Source: Sphingobacterium multivorum
GTDB lineage: Bacteria > Bacteroidota > Bacteroidia > Sphingobacteriales > Sphingobacteriaceae
Reading direction: 5' to 3'
NCBI RefSeq assembly: GCF_039511225.1
Contig: NZ_CP154261.1
Span: 5,890,001-5,954,000 of the forward strand
Length of the DNA: 64,000 nucleotides
Shown here: positions 1-9,109 of the stretch, one piece after another
Position numbering within the stretch: position 1 is the first letter of the stretch
Layout of the letters: each line of letters opens with the position of its first letter
Position numbers and translations under genes: made by a program
Notes under the pieces: model-generated
The model's input: only the letters and a program-made list of their open reading frames with translations
The model's database searches: none
What the model was told of the DNA's origin: nothing

Positions 1-314
1 GTTAACTCTGCTTTCACAAAAGGGAAAAGAACAAAATCATTTAGATAGTAAGTAAATCCCAGCTCTGGAATAACCGTCGTTTTATCTTCCATCCAGCTGA
101 AATTAGCTCCGGCATCAATTTTCATATATTGAAAATCATTAGGTGCAAATAAGCCCCAGCCCGAAACTTTCAGAAAATTGCCACTTTGATACTGATAGCC
201 AACTGAAGGACCCCAGATCCATTTATTATGTTGTTTCCAGGGCTTATCTTGTGCTTTAGACAACGTAGTAAAGAGAAAAAGGATAGTAAATAACGATAAT
301 ATTCTTAGTTTCAT
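1..314 (-). CDS. Secreted/outer-membrane beta-barrel-like protein, C-terminus cut off by window
   Basis: An open frame runs from an ATG at 314 to the window edge, about 104 codons with no stop. The first 21 residues form a signal peptide (Lys/Arg, a Leu/Phe-rich core, then SKAQ). The mature part is rich in Trp, Tyr and Gly with alternating hydrophobic residues, ending in strands such as ELGFTYYLNDFVLFPFV. This resembles small outer-membrane beta-barrels of Bacteroidota. No family is recognised. The frame is partial because the gene continues left of the window. Confidence 0.7.
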   Translation of the reverse strand, partial: MKLRILSLFTILFLFTTLSKAQDKPWKQHNKWIWGPSVGYQYQSGNFLKVSGWGLFAPNDFQYMKIDAGANFSWMEDKTTVIPELGFTYYLNDFVLFPFVKAEL

Positions 315-448
315 CCAGCTAAATTACAAACTATAATCTATTTTATGGAATACAACAGGTGCATACCAGAATAGTTTTACTTAAGACAGAAAAACAGTAA
401 ATATATACACACACAGTTGATGAACAAAAGTATAGTTTAGGCCGGTCT

Positions 449-1579
449 TTAATAAGGTAATATCTTGATTCGGATAAACTGTGATCGTTCGTTCAACGAT
501 CCTTCATCGCCCCAATAGCCATCAATATGGTTGGCAGCAGTATATATACATCCATCGTTGCCCCAGAACATCAATTCCTCTTTCCAGGTTGGCATCCACT
601 CTTTAAAACTAACAAAAAGCATCGGCGTCACCTTTCCTTGTTTCACGTGGAAGAGCTGCAAGTCACCTGTCGATTCATATGGATCGGCGTGCAAAGTCAT
701 CAGATAATTTTTATCGGCAGAAAAGTAGGGATAATCCCCACATTCCACAATTAGATGACCATCCCGTTTATCAAAAAGTCGCACATCAGCACTTTCCCAG
801 TAATTCCCATCAACGGCAAAAGCATTTAGAAAATCATAATGTCCTTTATAAGAATAACTGGCTTCCAATTCATTATCGATATCCTTATCCGTAAAAGTTA
901 ACTTTTTCCCATTGGTCAAAGGCAATTCCAAGATCTTTCCGTTTTTAGGATAAGACAGGGTATCCTTGATCAAATAATTTTTGGCCGTATTCTGAGCGGC
1001 TAGGAACGTTTGTTTATCAATCAACTCTAACTGGAGATACTTATCTAAAGAATGCCCCTTTTCATAATACATTTCTTTACCATTTATAGTAAGAGAGACG
1101 ATTGAATTTAAATCTCTGGGGGAAATTGTAATCTGATCCTGTTTCCCCAGCCTGGACTTCGCTACATACACTTTTTCCCATCGTGTAATATCACCTGTTT
1201 CGCCATTTTCCCCTTTGTAATCGCGCTGTATACGGTCCATGACAGCAACCCATTCTCCTTCTTCACCGATCACATCCAGCTTGGTGCCATAGGGATATTT
1301 TCCTAATAGCGGAGCCGCTCCATCTGCACCTTGTCTAAGTTCGACTCCAGCACGATCAACAACATAGGTGTTTTTTAAAACCTTTGTCTTGTCATAGTCA
1401 ATCGGCAAAGGAGGAAATTTAGCAGCATTCATCGTATCCTTCACGGCAATGGTTTTAAGTTCAGAAGAATCCTTTAAATCTGTATTATTAACCTTCGTAT
1501 TGTGACCACAGCTCAAGATTCCCATGAATAATGTTGCTCCAAGGAATAAAGATAGGGGTGAAAATAGTTGTCTATTCAT
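449..1579 (-). CDS. SH3-like domain lipoprotein, function unknown
   Basis: About 376 residues. I chose the ATG at 1579 rather than an in-frame ATG at 1696, because translation from 1579 opens directly with a lipoprotein signal: a hydrophobic stretch ending in GILSC, with Cys as the lipid anchor. A bacterial SH3-like module follows at about residues 70-135, containing the pattern GVELRQGADG, a lone GEW and KVYVAKSRLG. The C-terminal two thirds are Tyr, Trp and Asp rich and match no family I recognise. It is probably anchored in the envelope. A parS-like sequence lies inside the coding region at 639-654. Confidence 0.75.
   Translation of the reverse strand: MNRQLFSPLSLFLGATLFMGILSCGHNTKVNNTDLKDSSELKTIAVKDTMNAAKFPPLPIDYDKTKVLKNTYVVDRAGVELRQGADGAAPLLGKYPYGTKLDVIGEEGEWVAVMDRIQRDYKGENGETGDITRWEKVYVAKSRLGKQDQITISPRDLNSIVSLTINGKEMYYEKGHSLDKYLQLELIDKQTFLAAQNTAKNYLIKDTLSYPKNGKILELPLTNGKKLTFTDKDIDNELEASYSYKGHYDFLNAFAVDGNYWESADVRLFDKRDGHLIVECGDYPYFSADKNYLMTLHADPYESTGDLQLFHVKQGKVTPMLFVSFKEWMPTWKEELMFWGNDGCIYTAANHIDGYWGDEGSLNERSQFIRIKILPY
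639..654 (-). other. parS-like ParB binding site (third, intragenic)
   Basis: Read on the minus strand the 16-mer is TCTTCCACGTGAAACA, one mismatch from the Bacillus parS consensus TGTTNCACGTGAAACA. It lies inside the SH3-like lipoprotein gene, about 48.7 kb from the pair upstream of mnmG. Intragenic parS sites spread tens of kb around an origin are known in bacteria. The match could still be chance, so confidence is moderate. Confidence 0.5.
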
Positions 1580-1768
1580 AAAGGTCAAGGTAGCGATTCC
1601 CATGCCAAAAAAAATACTGGTTTTCAGGGGTTCTCCGAGAGCCAATACGATTATCCAAAGGTTCACAGTTTTAGCGAGGTAAAATCTAAAGCTCATTCCA
1701 AATTTGAACGAGATCCTTTGAATAGGATATCTATAGCCACAAAGGCTCGTTAAAAACCTGAGGAATTT

Positions 1769-2551
1769 TTAGTCTCTTAGCCATAAATTTTTCCCTTTAA
1801 TTTGTAAACCGGCCTCTGACTTCCGTGCATGCACAATGGTACTAATGATAGCGATAAAGATGGTCAAGAAGCGGAAAAAATTGCTCCATCCATTTCCTGC
1901 AGCATTGTCTGCAACATCAAAAATCATCCATGCCGAATTCATCAAAACATGAAGTGCTATCGGTATCCAAAGATTAAAACTCCATTCGGCATACAACCAC
2001 GAAAATAGGATAGAGCCGAAGAAAGTCGTACAAAAAATCAGGGTCAATTCTACGAAATCCTGACTCTGATAAAGATGCAGTATAGCAAAAAGGAATGAGG
2101 TGGCTAAAATGGATGGAATAAAACCTAGTCGCGTATAGCGAAAAACTAAACCAAAAAAATAGGCACGAAAGATCACTTCTTCAAAAAAACCCGATGACAC
2201 ACTATTTATTAATAGCGCATTTGGATCTATTTTGCGATTTAAGGTAAAAACAATGGCATACCCCAAGAACATGGGTAAGGTGGCTATAATTCCAAAAGAA
2301 AGCCCCTGTAAAAAAGAGCCTTTTAACCCAAATTTTTCCAAGAATTCATTCTGCCCTTTCGGTTTAAGTAGCATTGCCCCTAAAAGCAGTGGTATAAGGC
2401 TAATTGCATACGTCAGTACATGCCCCAAAAATCTACTGTGGACATAGTTGCCTATCATGGATTGCAGTATTGCAAAAAACAAATAATCAAGGATAAAGTA
2501 TATTCCGAAGAAAAGAAATAATACCAGTAGGTTTAAACTTTTTGTGTTCAT
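1769..2551 (-). CDS. CPBP family intramembrane metalloprotease
   Basis: A 260-residue, mostly hydrophobic protein with about seven predicted membrane segments. The CPBP (Abi/CAAX protease-like) motif is present as FFEEVIFRAYFFG near residue 125, giving the Glu-Glu and Arg expected in motif 1. A later His in FAILHLYQS and the C-terminal HVLMNSAW segment supply the remaining expected ligands. Family members cleave or process membrane-associated substrates, but the substrate here is unknown. A second, unrelated-looking CPBP gene lies at 37916-38839. The gene stands alone between the SH3-like lipoprotein and the LytTR regulator. Confidence 0.85.
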   Translation of the reverse strand: MNTKSLNLLVLFLFFGIYFILDYLFFAILQSMIGNYVHSRFLGHVLTYAISLIPLLLGAMLLKPKGQNEFLEKFGLKGSFLQGLSFGIIATLPMFLGYAIVFTLNRKIDPNALLINSVSSGFFEEVIFRAYFFGLVFRYTRLGFIPSILATSFLFAILHLYQSQDFVELTLIFCTTFFGSILFSWLYAEWSFNLWIPIALHVLMNSAWMIFDVADNAAGNGWSNFFRFLTIFIAIISTIVHARKSEAGLQIKGKNLWLRD

Positions 2552-2651
2552 CTTTTTTTGAGCAAAATTATGCCCTTAACGATGAGTATACAAAGTTATG
2601 TGGCGTATGGCAAGATTTAGGGATGATTGACCATAGCGTGGGTGGTCTGCC

Positions 2652-3509
2652 CTATAAGTAGGGGCTAACGGATTTCAAAGCAGACCTCGAAATAACAGCA
2701 CAATCTTCGGTATCTGCAAAACGTAACAAAAAGCCCTTGGCATTCCCTTCCTTTACAATGATTTTTTCAAAGTTGACAAGAAAGGACCGATGACATCGGT
2801 GAATAGACTTTGTATTGAACAGTTCAGACAAGCGACTTAACGTAATTCGCACCAGCCGCTTCTTCACCGCACCATCCATCCTAAAATAGATCATGCAATA
2901 ATTATCCATCGATTTCGCAAAAATAAAATCGCTTGGCAGCAACTTCAAAAGTTGACTACCATTGGGAATATCGACCATGGCCAAATGGCAGTCATTCCCT
3001 TGGCTCAATATCATAGCCGGCTTTATCGAAAGACTTCCAATCGGCGAGTTATTTTTTTTATGATGTGAATGACGCTTATCAACTCGAAGCAAAAAATAAA
3101 TCGTAGCGATAGGGCTGTAAAGTGAAAGCGTATAGCATCCAATATAGGGGAGGTTATCCCACTGCAAAGGGGCTTTATTGATGATCCAACCATGATAGAC
3201 AAAATTTAAAAAACTTGATAATAGGAACACAAGAAAAATACGAATTAGTTCTATCCCAACCGTTCCCCTTTTTTTACGTAAGAGGATAGAAATTAAGACG
3301 TATGCAAAGGATAATATAACCCCGTATCCAGATAACAAGCTAAATTTATGGGCATGCTCAAAATTATACGTTCCAAATGGCTGAAAAACCAGCAGGAATA
3401 CATACGCTGATAAGCCGAGTAAGAAGGCATATATGAACAGCTCTCTTATGGAGACAATTTCGGGAATTATGCTATTTAAATAACTTAAAACAGGTTTTTT
3501 ATAGATCAT
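2652..3509 (-). CDS. Membrane-anchored LytTR-type DNA-binding regulator
   Basis: 285 residues. The N-terminal half (about 20-145) has four hydrophobic segments separated by short loops. The C-terminal part (about 180-285) is a LytTR DNA-binding domain, seen in the run DFIFAKSMDNYCMIYF, then RLSELF and the characteristic HRCHRSFLVN segment. There is no receiver domain, so this is the membrane-bound LytTR architecture common in Bacteroidota and not a classic response regulator. The signal sensed and target genes are unknown. About 210 bp of AT-rich DNA separates it from the divergent amidohydrolase gene, so both promoters must lie there. Confidence 0.85.
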   Translation of the reverse strand: MIYKKPVLSYLNSIIPEIVSIRELFIYAFLLGLSAYVFLLVFQPFGTYNFEHAHKFSLLSGYGVILSFAYVLISILLRKKRGTVGIELIRIFLVFLLSSFLNFVYHGWIINKAPLQWDNLPYIGCYTLSLYSPIATIYFLLRVDKRHSHHKKNNSPIGSLSIKPAMILSQGNDCHLAMVDIPNGSQLLKLLPSDFIFAKSMDNYCMIYFRMDGAVKKRLVRITLSRLSELFNTKSIHRCHRSFLVNFEKIIVKEGNAKGFLLRFADTEDCAVISRSALKSVSPYL

Positions 3510-3721
3510 GATTGCATAAATTTAGCGTTTTTCTTGTAATTAAAAGCGTACAGTAATAAAGACTTCTTCAAAAAAGGTAGAGAGAACAAAAATTTATAGC
3601 GAAAAAAGTGAAATATATTGAATTTATAATTTAACTTAGAAGATATTTTTTCAAGCATATATTAGGCCGCTGGAATTAAAATTGATTTGTCATATTATAT
3701 ATTAACGTAATTCTCCAAGCT

Positions 3722-5056
3722 ATGCGTTTAGGTCAACTACTTACTTTATTTTTTTGTTCGACTTTTATCCTTGTTGTCCAAGCACAGGAAAAGCAAATTT
3801 TAATAGAAAATGTTAAACTGCTTGACTATACAACTCAAACGTTAACTGCAGCAAAACATGTTTTGATAAACGGGAACACGATTCAGACCATTAGTACATC
3901 TCCTATTGACGCGCGAGCTAAGAATATCGTTAGAATTGACGCTAAAGGCAAAACCCTAATGCCCGGATTGATTGATGTCCATGTCCATTTGGTATTTGGC
4001 GCTTTGACAATGCCTCAAATGATGACAAATGAATTATCTGAGGAATTCTTGATCAACACGGTGGGGCTCTCGGCGCAACAGATGTTAATGCGGGGTTTTA
4101 CAAGTGTACGTGATGTCGGTGGTCCTATATTTCCATTAAAAGCAGCGATTGACAAGGGTAAGCTTTTGGGGCCTAGAATATGGCCTTCTGGTGCTGTTAT
4201 CAGTCAAACTGCGGGACATGGAGATTTTCGGACACCGGCGGAAAAATCGCGCCGTTTTTTCGGCATTGTCTCCCGTGCGGAGCGATATGGAGCAACATTC
4301 ATCGCCGATGGTCGTGATGAGGTCCTGACGGCAGTACGAGAGAATCTGCGATTCGGGGCAAGTCAAATTAAACTCATGGCAGGAGGAGGAACTTCTTCAG
4401 CATATGATCCTGTGGATGTTACTCAATATACGTTAGACGAAATGAAAGCAGCGGTAGAGGCAGCCGAAGACTGGGGAACTTATGTGACCGTACACGCGTA
4501 TACGCCAAGAGCAATTCGAAGAGCGATCGAAGCTGGTGTAAAATGTATAGAACATGGACAATTGCTCGACGAAGAAACTTTGCAGCTAATCGCAGAAAAG
4601 AATATCTGGCTTAGTTTACAAAACCTAGTGGAAGATACACCCGATATGGATCCACAACGAAGAATCAAGCGTAAACCTGTTATTGAAGGTCAGGAAAGAG
4701 TATGGCCTATGGCTAAAAAATATGGAGTAAAGCTGGCTTGGGGGACAGACTTCCTTTTTGAACCGGAACTGAACAAAATGCAGAATGCTTTTATTTTGCG
4801 CCTTCAAAAGTGGTTTACAAATGCTGAGATCATTAAAATGATTACCCAAGACAACGGTGAACTTCTGCAGCTTTCGGGGTTAAGAAGTCCTTATCCTGGC
4901 AAGCTGGGAACAGTAGAAGAAGGAGCATTAGCAGATCTGATCCTCGTAGACGGAGATCCGCTTAAGAATTTAAAACTATTGGCAGATCCGGAAAAAAACT
5001 TCTTGTTAATCATGAAAGACGGTCAGATTCATAAAAATAGCCTCCAGAAGCATTAA
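3722..5056 (+). CDS. Secreted metal-dependent amidohydrolase
   Basis: 444 residues with a 21-residue signal peptide ending in VVQAQ. This is an amidohydrolase-superfamily TIM barrel of the imidazolonepropionase/prolidase-like type. Metal ligands are visible: the HxH pair in LIDVHVHLVFG (H87 and H89), a Lys in QIKLMAGGG, His in VTVHAYT, His in CIEHGQ and the final Asp in LAWGTDF. Family members hydrolyse cyclic amides or Xaa-Pro/Xaa-Arg dipeptides. The exact substrate cannot be read from sequence. The export signal suggests periplasmic scavenging. The next gene starts about 200 bp downstream beyond a nested palindrome. Confidence 0.85.
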   Translation: MRLGQLLTLFFCSTFILVVQAQEKQILIENVKLLDYTTQTLTAAKHVLINGNTIQTISTSPIDARAKNIVRIDAKGKTLMPGLIDVHVHLVFGALTMPQMMTNELSEEFLINTVGLSAQQMLMRGFTSVRDVGGPIFPLKAAIDKGKLLGPRIWPSGAVISQTAGHGDFRTPAEKSRRFFGIVSRAERYGATFIADGRDEVLTAVRENLRFGASQIKLMAGGGTSSAYDPVDVTQYTLDEMKAAVEAAEDWGTYVTVHAYTPRAIRRAIEAGVKCIEHGQLLDEETLQLIAEKNIWLSLQNLVEDTPDMDPQRRIKRKPVIEGQERVWPMAKKYGVKLAWGTDFLFEPELNKMQNAFILRLQKWFTNAEIIKMITQDNGELLQLSGLRSPYPGKLGTVEEGALADLILVDGDPLKNLKLLADPEKNFLLIMKDGQIHKNSLQKH

Positions 5057-5083
5057 TATTTACATGGCTAAATTTATTGTATC

Positions 5084-5124
5084 TCGAAAATACCGCATCT
5101 TAAGATGATAAAATGTATTTTCGA
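5084..5124. repeat. Nested palindrome downstream of the amidohydrolase gene
   Basis: A 10-bp perfect inverted repeat has arms TCGAAAATAC at 5084-5093 and its complement at 5115-5124. It encloses a second, perfect 12-nt palindrome, CATCTTAAGATG, at 5096-5107. No T-run follows on either strand, so it is not an ordinary intrinsic terminator. It could be a protein-binding site or an RNA structure at the end of the amidohydrolase transcript. Confidence 0.5.
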
Positions 5125-5259
5125 TGACATCAGTTAAAACGGGCTATTTTGGCTCGTCAAGGTGAAAAAGGAATCAAACAATTTTACCATCACATGGTGC
5201 AGGCGGTTGCATTACGGTATAATTTATTTGAAGAGTAAACACCTTTGCATTTAATTGAT

Positions 5260-5267
5260 TAGTTTTG
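5260..5267 (+). promoter_or_regulatory. Possible -7 promoter box overlapping the first start codon of the next gene
   Basis: TAGTTTTG fits the Bacteroidota -7 consensus TAnnTTTG. Its last three bases are the TTG that could start the GNAT-like protein. If this is the real promoter, transcription would begin near 5274 and translation would have to start at the GTG at 5295. No well-spaced -33 TTTG was found. Confidence 0.35.
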
Positions 5268-6104
5268 CGTTTAAACGATAAATCAAAGCATTCGGTGGCA
5301 TTATTATTCAACGACGGGCGTCCAGTAGTAAGACTAAGAGCATTTCGGGCTATCGACGATCCCCAAACCTGTGAACGTTTCATAGAAGGACACGCGCATG
5401 TGTTAACTGCTATAGGCGTAAAAAAAGTAACTTCTTCCAAAAATGACTGGATGTACAATCCGGCATCATTTGTCCTGATCGTAGAATCCCTTGATGGTGA
5501 TAAAGTCTATGGTGGAGTACGTATACACGTATCTGGAGGAAGCGAACCACTTCCGATTGAACAGGCCACGGGAGCGATGGATGCCAAAGTCTTAGATCTT
5601 GTTTATGATTATGCGCAACAGGGGACCGGTGAAGGTTGTGGCCTTTGGAACTCCAGGGAAATTGCTGGATATGGCATTGGCAGCATATTTTTGACGAGGG
5701 CTGGTGCTGCTATCAGCACACAGATTGGCATTAAATCACTCTTTGCGTTATGTGCTCCTTATACAGTGAAATTAGCAGAGAGTGTTGGCTATCGCATTGA
5801 TACAAGCGTTGGAAATAATGGCACATTCTATTATCCGAAGCTGGATCTGCTGGCTACGGTAATGATTATGCGCAATCTAGACACCTTGACTGAGGCCGAT
5901 GAAGAAAACAAAGATGCAATTTTGTCGCTTCGCAATAATTCCAATATTGTCCGCATAGAAACTTTGCGGAATAAGGAGATTGAAATTCACTATCAAATCG
6001 ATATTCCGAATCTCAATCAATGGGATTTAAATGAAATTATTAAAAACCTGAAACATACATCATTAGATCACAAACCAGATGATCGTAATTTAAATATCTT
6101 GTAA
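5265..6104 (+). CDS. GNAT-fold, autoinducer-synthase-like protein (putative N-acyltransferase)
   Basis: 279 residues from a TTG start; GTG at 5295 is the only other early start, and no ATG occurs before residue 63. The layout recalls LuxI/FeeM-type N-acyl synthases: an Arg-rich N-terminus (RLRAFR), a Trp near residue 62, a beta-strand with VYGGVRIHV at 82-89 (compare the GxxRL of LuxI proteins) and LWNSREIAG at 127-135 (compare the E-x-S-R segment, though the Glu is not conserved). Residues 137-175 resemble the acyl-CoA-fold helix and strand. A roughly 80-residue C-terminal extension has no recognised domain. The stop overlaps the methyltransferase start as TAATG, so the two are coupled. The function is inference only. 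Confidence 0.5.
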   Translation: MRLNDKSKHSVALLFNDGRPVVRLRAFRAIDDPQTCERFIEGHAHVLTAIGVKKVTSSKNDWMYNPASFVLIVESLDGDKVYGGVRIHVSGGSEPLPIEQATGAMDAKVLDLVYDYAQQGTGEGCGLWNSREIAGYGIGSIFLTRAGAAISTQIGIKSLFALCAPYTVKLAESVGYRIDTSVGNNGTFYYPKLDLLATVMIMRNLDTLTEADEENKDAILSLRNNSNIVRIETLRNKEIEIHYQIDIPNLNQWDLNEIIKNLKHTSLDHKPDDRNLNIL

Positions 6105-6868
6105 TGGACACTAAACATTATGGCGCCGGCTATTTAATGGATACCGGTGATTTTCTTAAACAATTAAAAATACATTCATATACTCCTTTTAATACGATTA
6201 AAGAAGGCGTTGTCGTCGATCTTGGTTGTGGAACTGGAATGGATGCCATCAATTTGGCCAATATGCTTGGCCATAACGTTCTTGTCGTTGGATTGGATCA
6301 TGATAAGGCTTTAATCGAACATGCCAAAACAAGCAGTGTGGAGGTAAAGAACGTCGACTTTGTTCAGGGTGAAGTTAATCAACTCAGCTTTACAGATGAT
6401 TCCATTGCTGGCATCAGAATGGAACGTGTTGTACAACATCTGCCGGAAGCACCGAAAATGTTTGCTGAGGTTCACCGTGTTTTGCGTGAAGGTCAACCCC
6501 TAGTCATCGTCGAGACGATCTGGAATAGCCTGACATTTTACAGCAAGCATGTGGGTATTGAGGCTAAGATATGCCATTATTTGACCGAAGAAAAAGTCAA
6601 CAATGGCTGGGCTGGGAATAAATTAACTTCAGACCTATTGACTCAAGGCTTTAAACAAGTTCAATTGCAAACATTCTGTATGGTAGCCCGCTCGAAAGAA
6701 GAAGCCAACCGCTATCTTTTCTTAGATAAAATTCTTTTGGAGATGGTCGAAAAAGGGAAGTTGAGCACAGCCGAAATGGAGGAATTTCAAAACACATTGG
6801 ACCAAGCTGATGAAGCGGGTTGTTTCCTTGTTTCTATGAATTTAGTTATTGCCGAAGCAAAAAAATAG
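6104..6868 (+). CDS. Class I SAM-dependent methyltransferase
   Basis: 254 residues. SAM-binding motif I is VVVDLGCGTGMDAINLA at about 36-52, followed by an acidic residue at the end of strand 2 (VVGLDHDKALI) and the motif FVQGEVNQLSFTDDSIAGI. The later RVVQHLPEAPKMFAEVHRVLR is typical of methyltransferase family 11/25 proteins acting on small molecules. Its start codon overlaps the stop of the GNAT-like gene by one base, and the histidine kinase follows after only 6 bp, so the three genes probably form one transcript. The substrate is unknown; it may modify the product of the upstream enzyme, which is an inference from coupling. Confidence 0.85.
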   Translation: MDTKHYGAGYLMDTGDFLKQLKIHSYTPFNTIKEGVVVDLGCGTGMDAINLANMLGHNVLVVGLDHDKALIEHAKTSSVEVKNVDFVQGEVNQLSFTDDSIAGIRMERVVQHLPEAPKMFAEVHRVLREGQPLVIVETIWNSLTFYSKHVGIEAKICHYLTEEKVNNGWAGNKLTSDLLTQGFKQVQLQTFCMVARSKEEANRYLFLDKILLEMVEKGKLSTAEMEEFQNTLDQADEAGCFLVSMNLVIAEAKK

Positions 6869-6874
6869 CATATA

Positions 6875-9028
6875 GTGATGAAATGCTGGCTTAACTTGAT
6901 CTTCTTATTTATTTTTACCTGCAGCTCAACTTGTTTTGGAGAGGTTATTATCGATCAACCAACGCAGCGTGTATTGATCGGATATGGTCTCGAGCGTTAT
7001 ATGGGGAGAGGAGAGCCTAACTTTGCGGATACTTCAGCTTCCTCCTTCCAGCCGTTAGGAAGCAAGGTACCCAATTTGGGCATATCACCCACTGACATCT
7101 GGTTCCGATTGCCTGTGACAAATAAGGGCAAAGAGAAACTTGAACTCTTGCTCGAAATTGCCTACCCTCTCTTGGATGAAGTCGAACTTTTTGTACCATC
7201 ATCAAATGGGCATTATAAATCGGTCAAGCTGGGCGAACATCAATCTTTTTCGGCTAGAAAATATAAGGTTCCTAATTACGCATTCGACATCCAATTACCC
7301 GGAAATGAGAAGACCATCTTTTTTCTTCGCGTAAAAAGTACGGAACAGATTATTCTTCCGATCTATTTAAGTAACGAACGCAGTTTCTTAAAAGAGATGA
7401 ATGACGACAGTTTGTTAAGTGGCATCTATATTGGTATTGTCGGTATTATGGCGATATACAATTTGTTCCTATTTTTTTCTGTCCGTGAAAGGGGGTATCT
7501 GTATTATGTCCTTTATGTTCTTTGTGCAGGAATAACACAAATGGGTATTAAAGGTTACAGTTTTCAATATTTATGGCCAAATTGGACTTATTTTGCGACA
7601 AAAGGTCCTATTATCTTCGGATGTTTATCAGGCTTATGCGCCCTGCTTTTTGCAGATTCATTTCTTCAATTACCGAAAAATGCTCCTCGGTCAAGGCGTG
7701 TGATTACTGTTTTTATCATCCTTTTTGTCGCGGGTAGCCTTCTTACACTGCTCAATCTCACACAACCAGCGTTCATGGTTATGCAGCTAACAACAGGAGC
7801 AGGGTCTTTATTTGTCCTTTACTTATCCTATCGGGTAATGATAAATGGCTATAAACCGGCTAAATATTTTGTTTACGGTTGGACAATTTTACTATTAGGT
7901 TCTGTCGTCTTTTTATTGAAAGATTATGGCATCTTGAAATATAACGATTTTACGAGTAACGCCGTACAAATTGCATCTGTCGTGGAGATGGCTTTATTGT
8001 CCTTCGGTCTAGCTTATAGTATCAATATCTTAAAAGAAGAGAAAGAAGCATCACAAGTCAGGGAATTAGCGATCTCATTAGAAAACGAAAAGTTGATACG
8101 CGAGCAAAATATCGTATTGGAACAAAAAGTAGATGAGCGGACACGTGAATTAACAGAATCCAATGAGTCTCTACAAACCACTCTTACTCACTTGAAGGAA
8201 ACACAATCTCAACTTGTCGAAGCCGAAAAGATGGCCTCTCTTGGTCAACTGACTGCGGGGGTTGCGCACGAGATCAACAACCCAATCAACTTTGTTACAT
8301 CCAATGTCGCTCCATTAAAGCGTGATATCAAGATGATCTGGGAAACGCTGGAGGAGGTAGAACGTATAGCTTTTAAAGAGGGGATATCCGATACGGAAAA
8401 GCAATTGCAGATCAAAAAATTCAAAGATGACCTGGATATTGATTATCTGAAAACAGAGGTAGATTTTCTTTTAAAAGGGATGCATGATGGGGCCCATAGG
8501 ACTGCCGAAATAGTAAAGAGTTTGCGGATCTTCTCGCGCGTAGACGAGGATACATTAAAATTTGCAGATCTAAACGAGGGGTTGGAGTCAACAATGGTTA
8601 TCCTCAATAGTTTATTAAATAACACGATTGAAGTTGATAAGATCTATGGTGATATGCCAAAGGTCGAATGTCATGCCGGCAAACTCAATCAGGTCTTTTT
8701 GAATATTGTGACAAATGCTATTTACGCCGTGAATAAGAAGTTTAATCACGATGTTGGTGGTAAAATCTGGATTGAGACCGGAGTTCATGCGGATAATACC
8801 TCCGTCTTTATCAAAATCGCAGACAATGGTATAGGTATTCCAAAAGAAATCCATGAGCGGATATTCGAACCATTTTTTACAACAAAAGACGTTGGCGAAG
8901 GTACTGGTTTGGGAATGTCCATAGCCTATAATACCATCGCGAAACATCATGGTAAAATTATTGTGGACTCAGAAGTGGGACAGGGTACAAGCTTTACACT
9001 CCTCATTCCAATTCAACAAAACAATTAA
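6875..9028 (+). CDS. 7TMR-DISM sensor histidine kinase
   Basis: 717 residues with a signal peptide. Residues about 25-170 form a periplasmic 7TMR-DISM beta-sandwich, seen in the pattern DIWFRLPVTNKG. Seven membrane helices span about 180-385, beginning at the characteristic SGIYIGIVGIMAIYNLFLFF. A coiled coil (about 385-450) leads into the HisKA dimerisation domain with phospho-acceptor H465 in GVAHEINNP. The HATPase domain follows, with an N box (NIVTNAIYAV), G1 (DNGIGIP) and G2 (GEGTGLGMS). A second ATG lies three bases downstream and is equally possible. No receiver is fused, and the phosphorylation partner is probably one of the two receiver proteins downstream. Confidence 0.9.
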   Translation: MMKCWLNLIFLFIFTCSSTCFGEVIIDQPTQRVLIGYGLERYMGRGEPNFADTSASSFQPLGSKVPNLGISPTDIWFRLPVTNKGKEKLELLLEIAYPLLDEVELFVPSSNGHYKSVKLGEHQSFSARKYKVPNYAFDIQLPGNEKTIFFLRVKSTEQIILPIYLSNERSFLKEMNDDSLLSGIYIGIVGIMAIYNLFLFFSVRERGYLYYVLYVLCAGITQMGIKGYSFQYLWPNWTYFATKGPIIFGCLSGLCALLFADSFLQLPKNAPRSRRVITVFIILFVAGSLLTLLNLTQPAFMVMQLTTGAGSLFVLYLSYRVMINGYKPAKYFVYGWTILLLGSVVFLLKDYGILKYNDFTSNAVQIASVVEMALLSFGLAYSINILKEEKEASQVRELAISLENEKLIREQNIVLEQKVDERTRELTESNESLQTTLTHLKETQSQLVEAEKMASLGQLTAGVAHEINNPINFVTSNVAPLKRDIKMIWETLEEVERIAFKEGISDTEKQLQIKKFKDDLDIDYLKTEVDFLLKGMHDGAHRTAEIVKSLRIFSRVDEDTLKFADLNEGLESTMVILNSLLNNTIEVDKIYGDMPKVECHAGKLNQVFLNIVTNAIYAVNKKFNHDVGGKIWIETGVHADNTSVFIKIADNGIGIPKEIHERIFEPFFTTKDVGEGTGLGMSIAYNTIAKHHGKIIVDSEVGQGTSFTLLIPIQQNN

Positions 9029-9109
9029 TACCACTATAAACTTAAAATAGTTCAATTAACTATTATTTTTTCATATCTTTTGTAAGGGATAAAACCATAT
9101 AATAAAATT

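Noticed and set aside
527..894. Plus-strand frames opposite the SH3-like lipoprotein gene
   Set aside because: They are shadows of the minus-strand gene: no signal, no domain and no promoter box.
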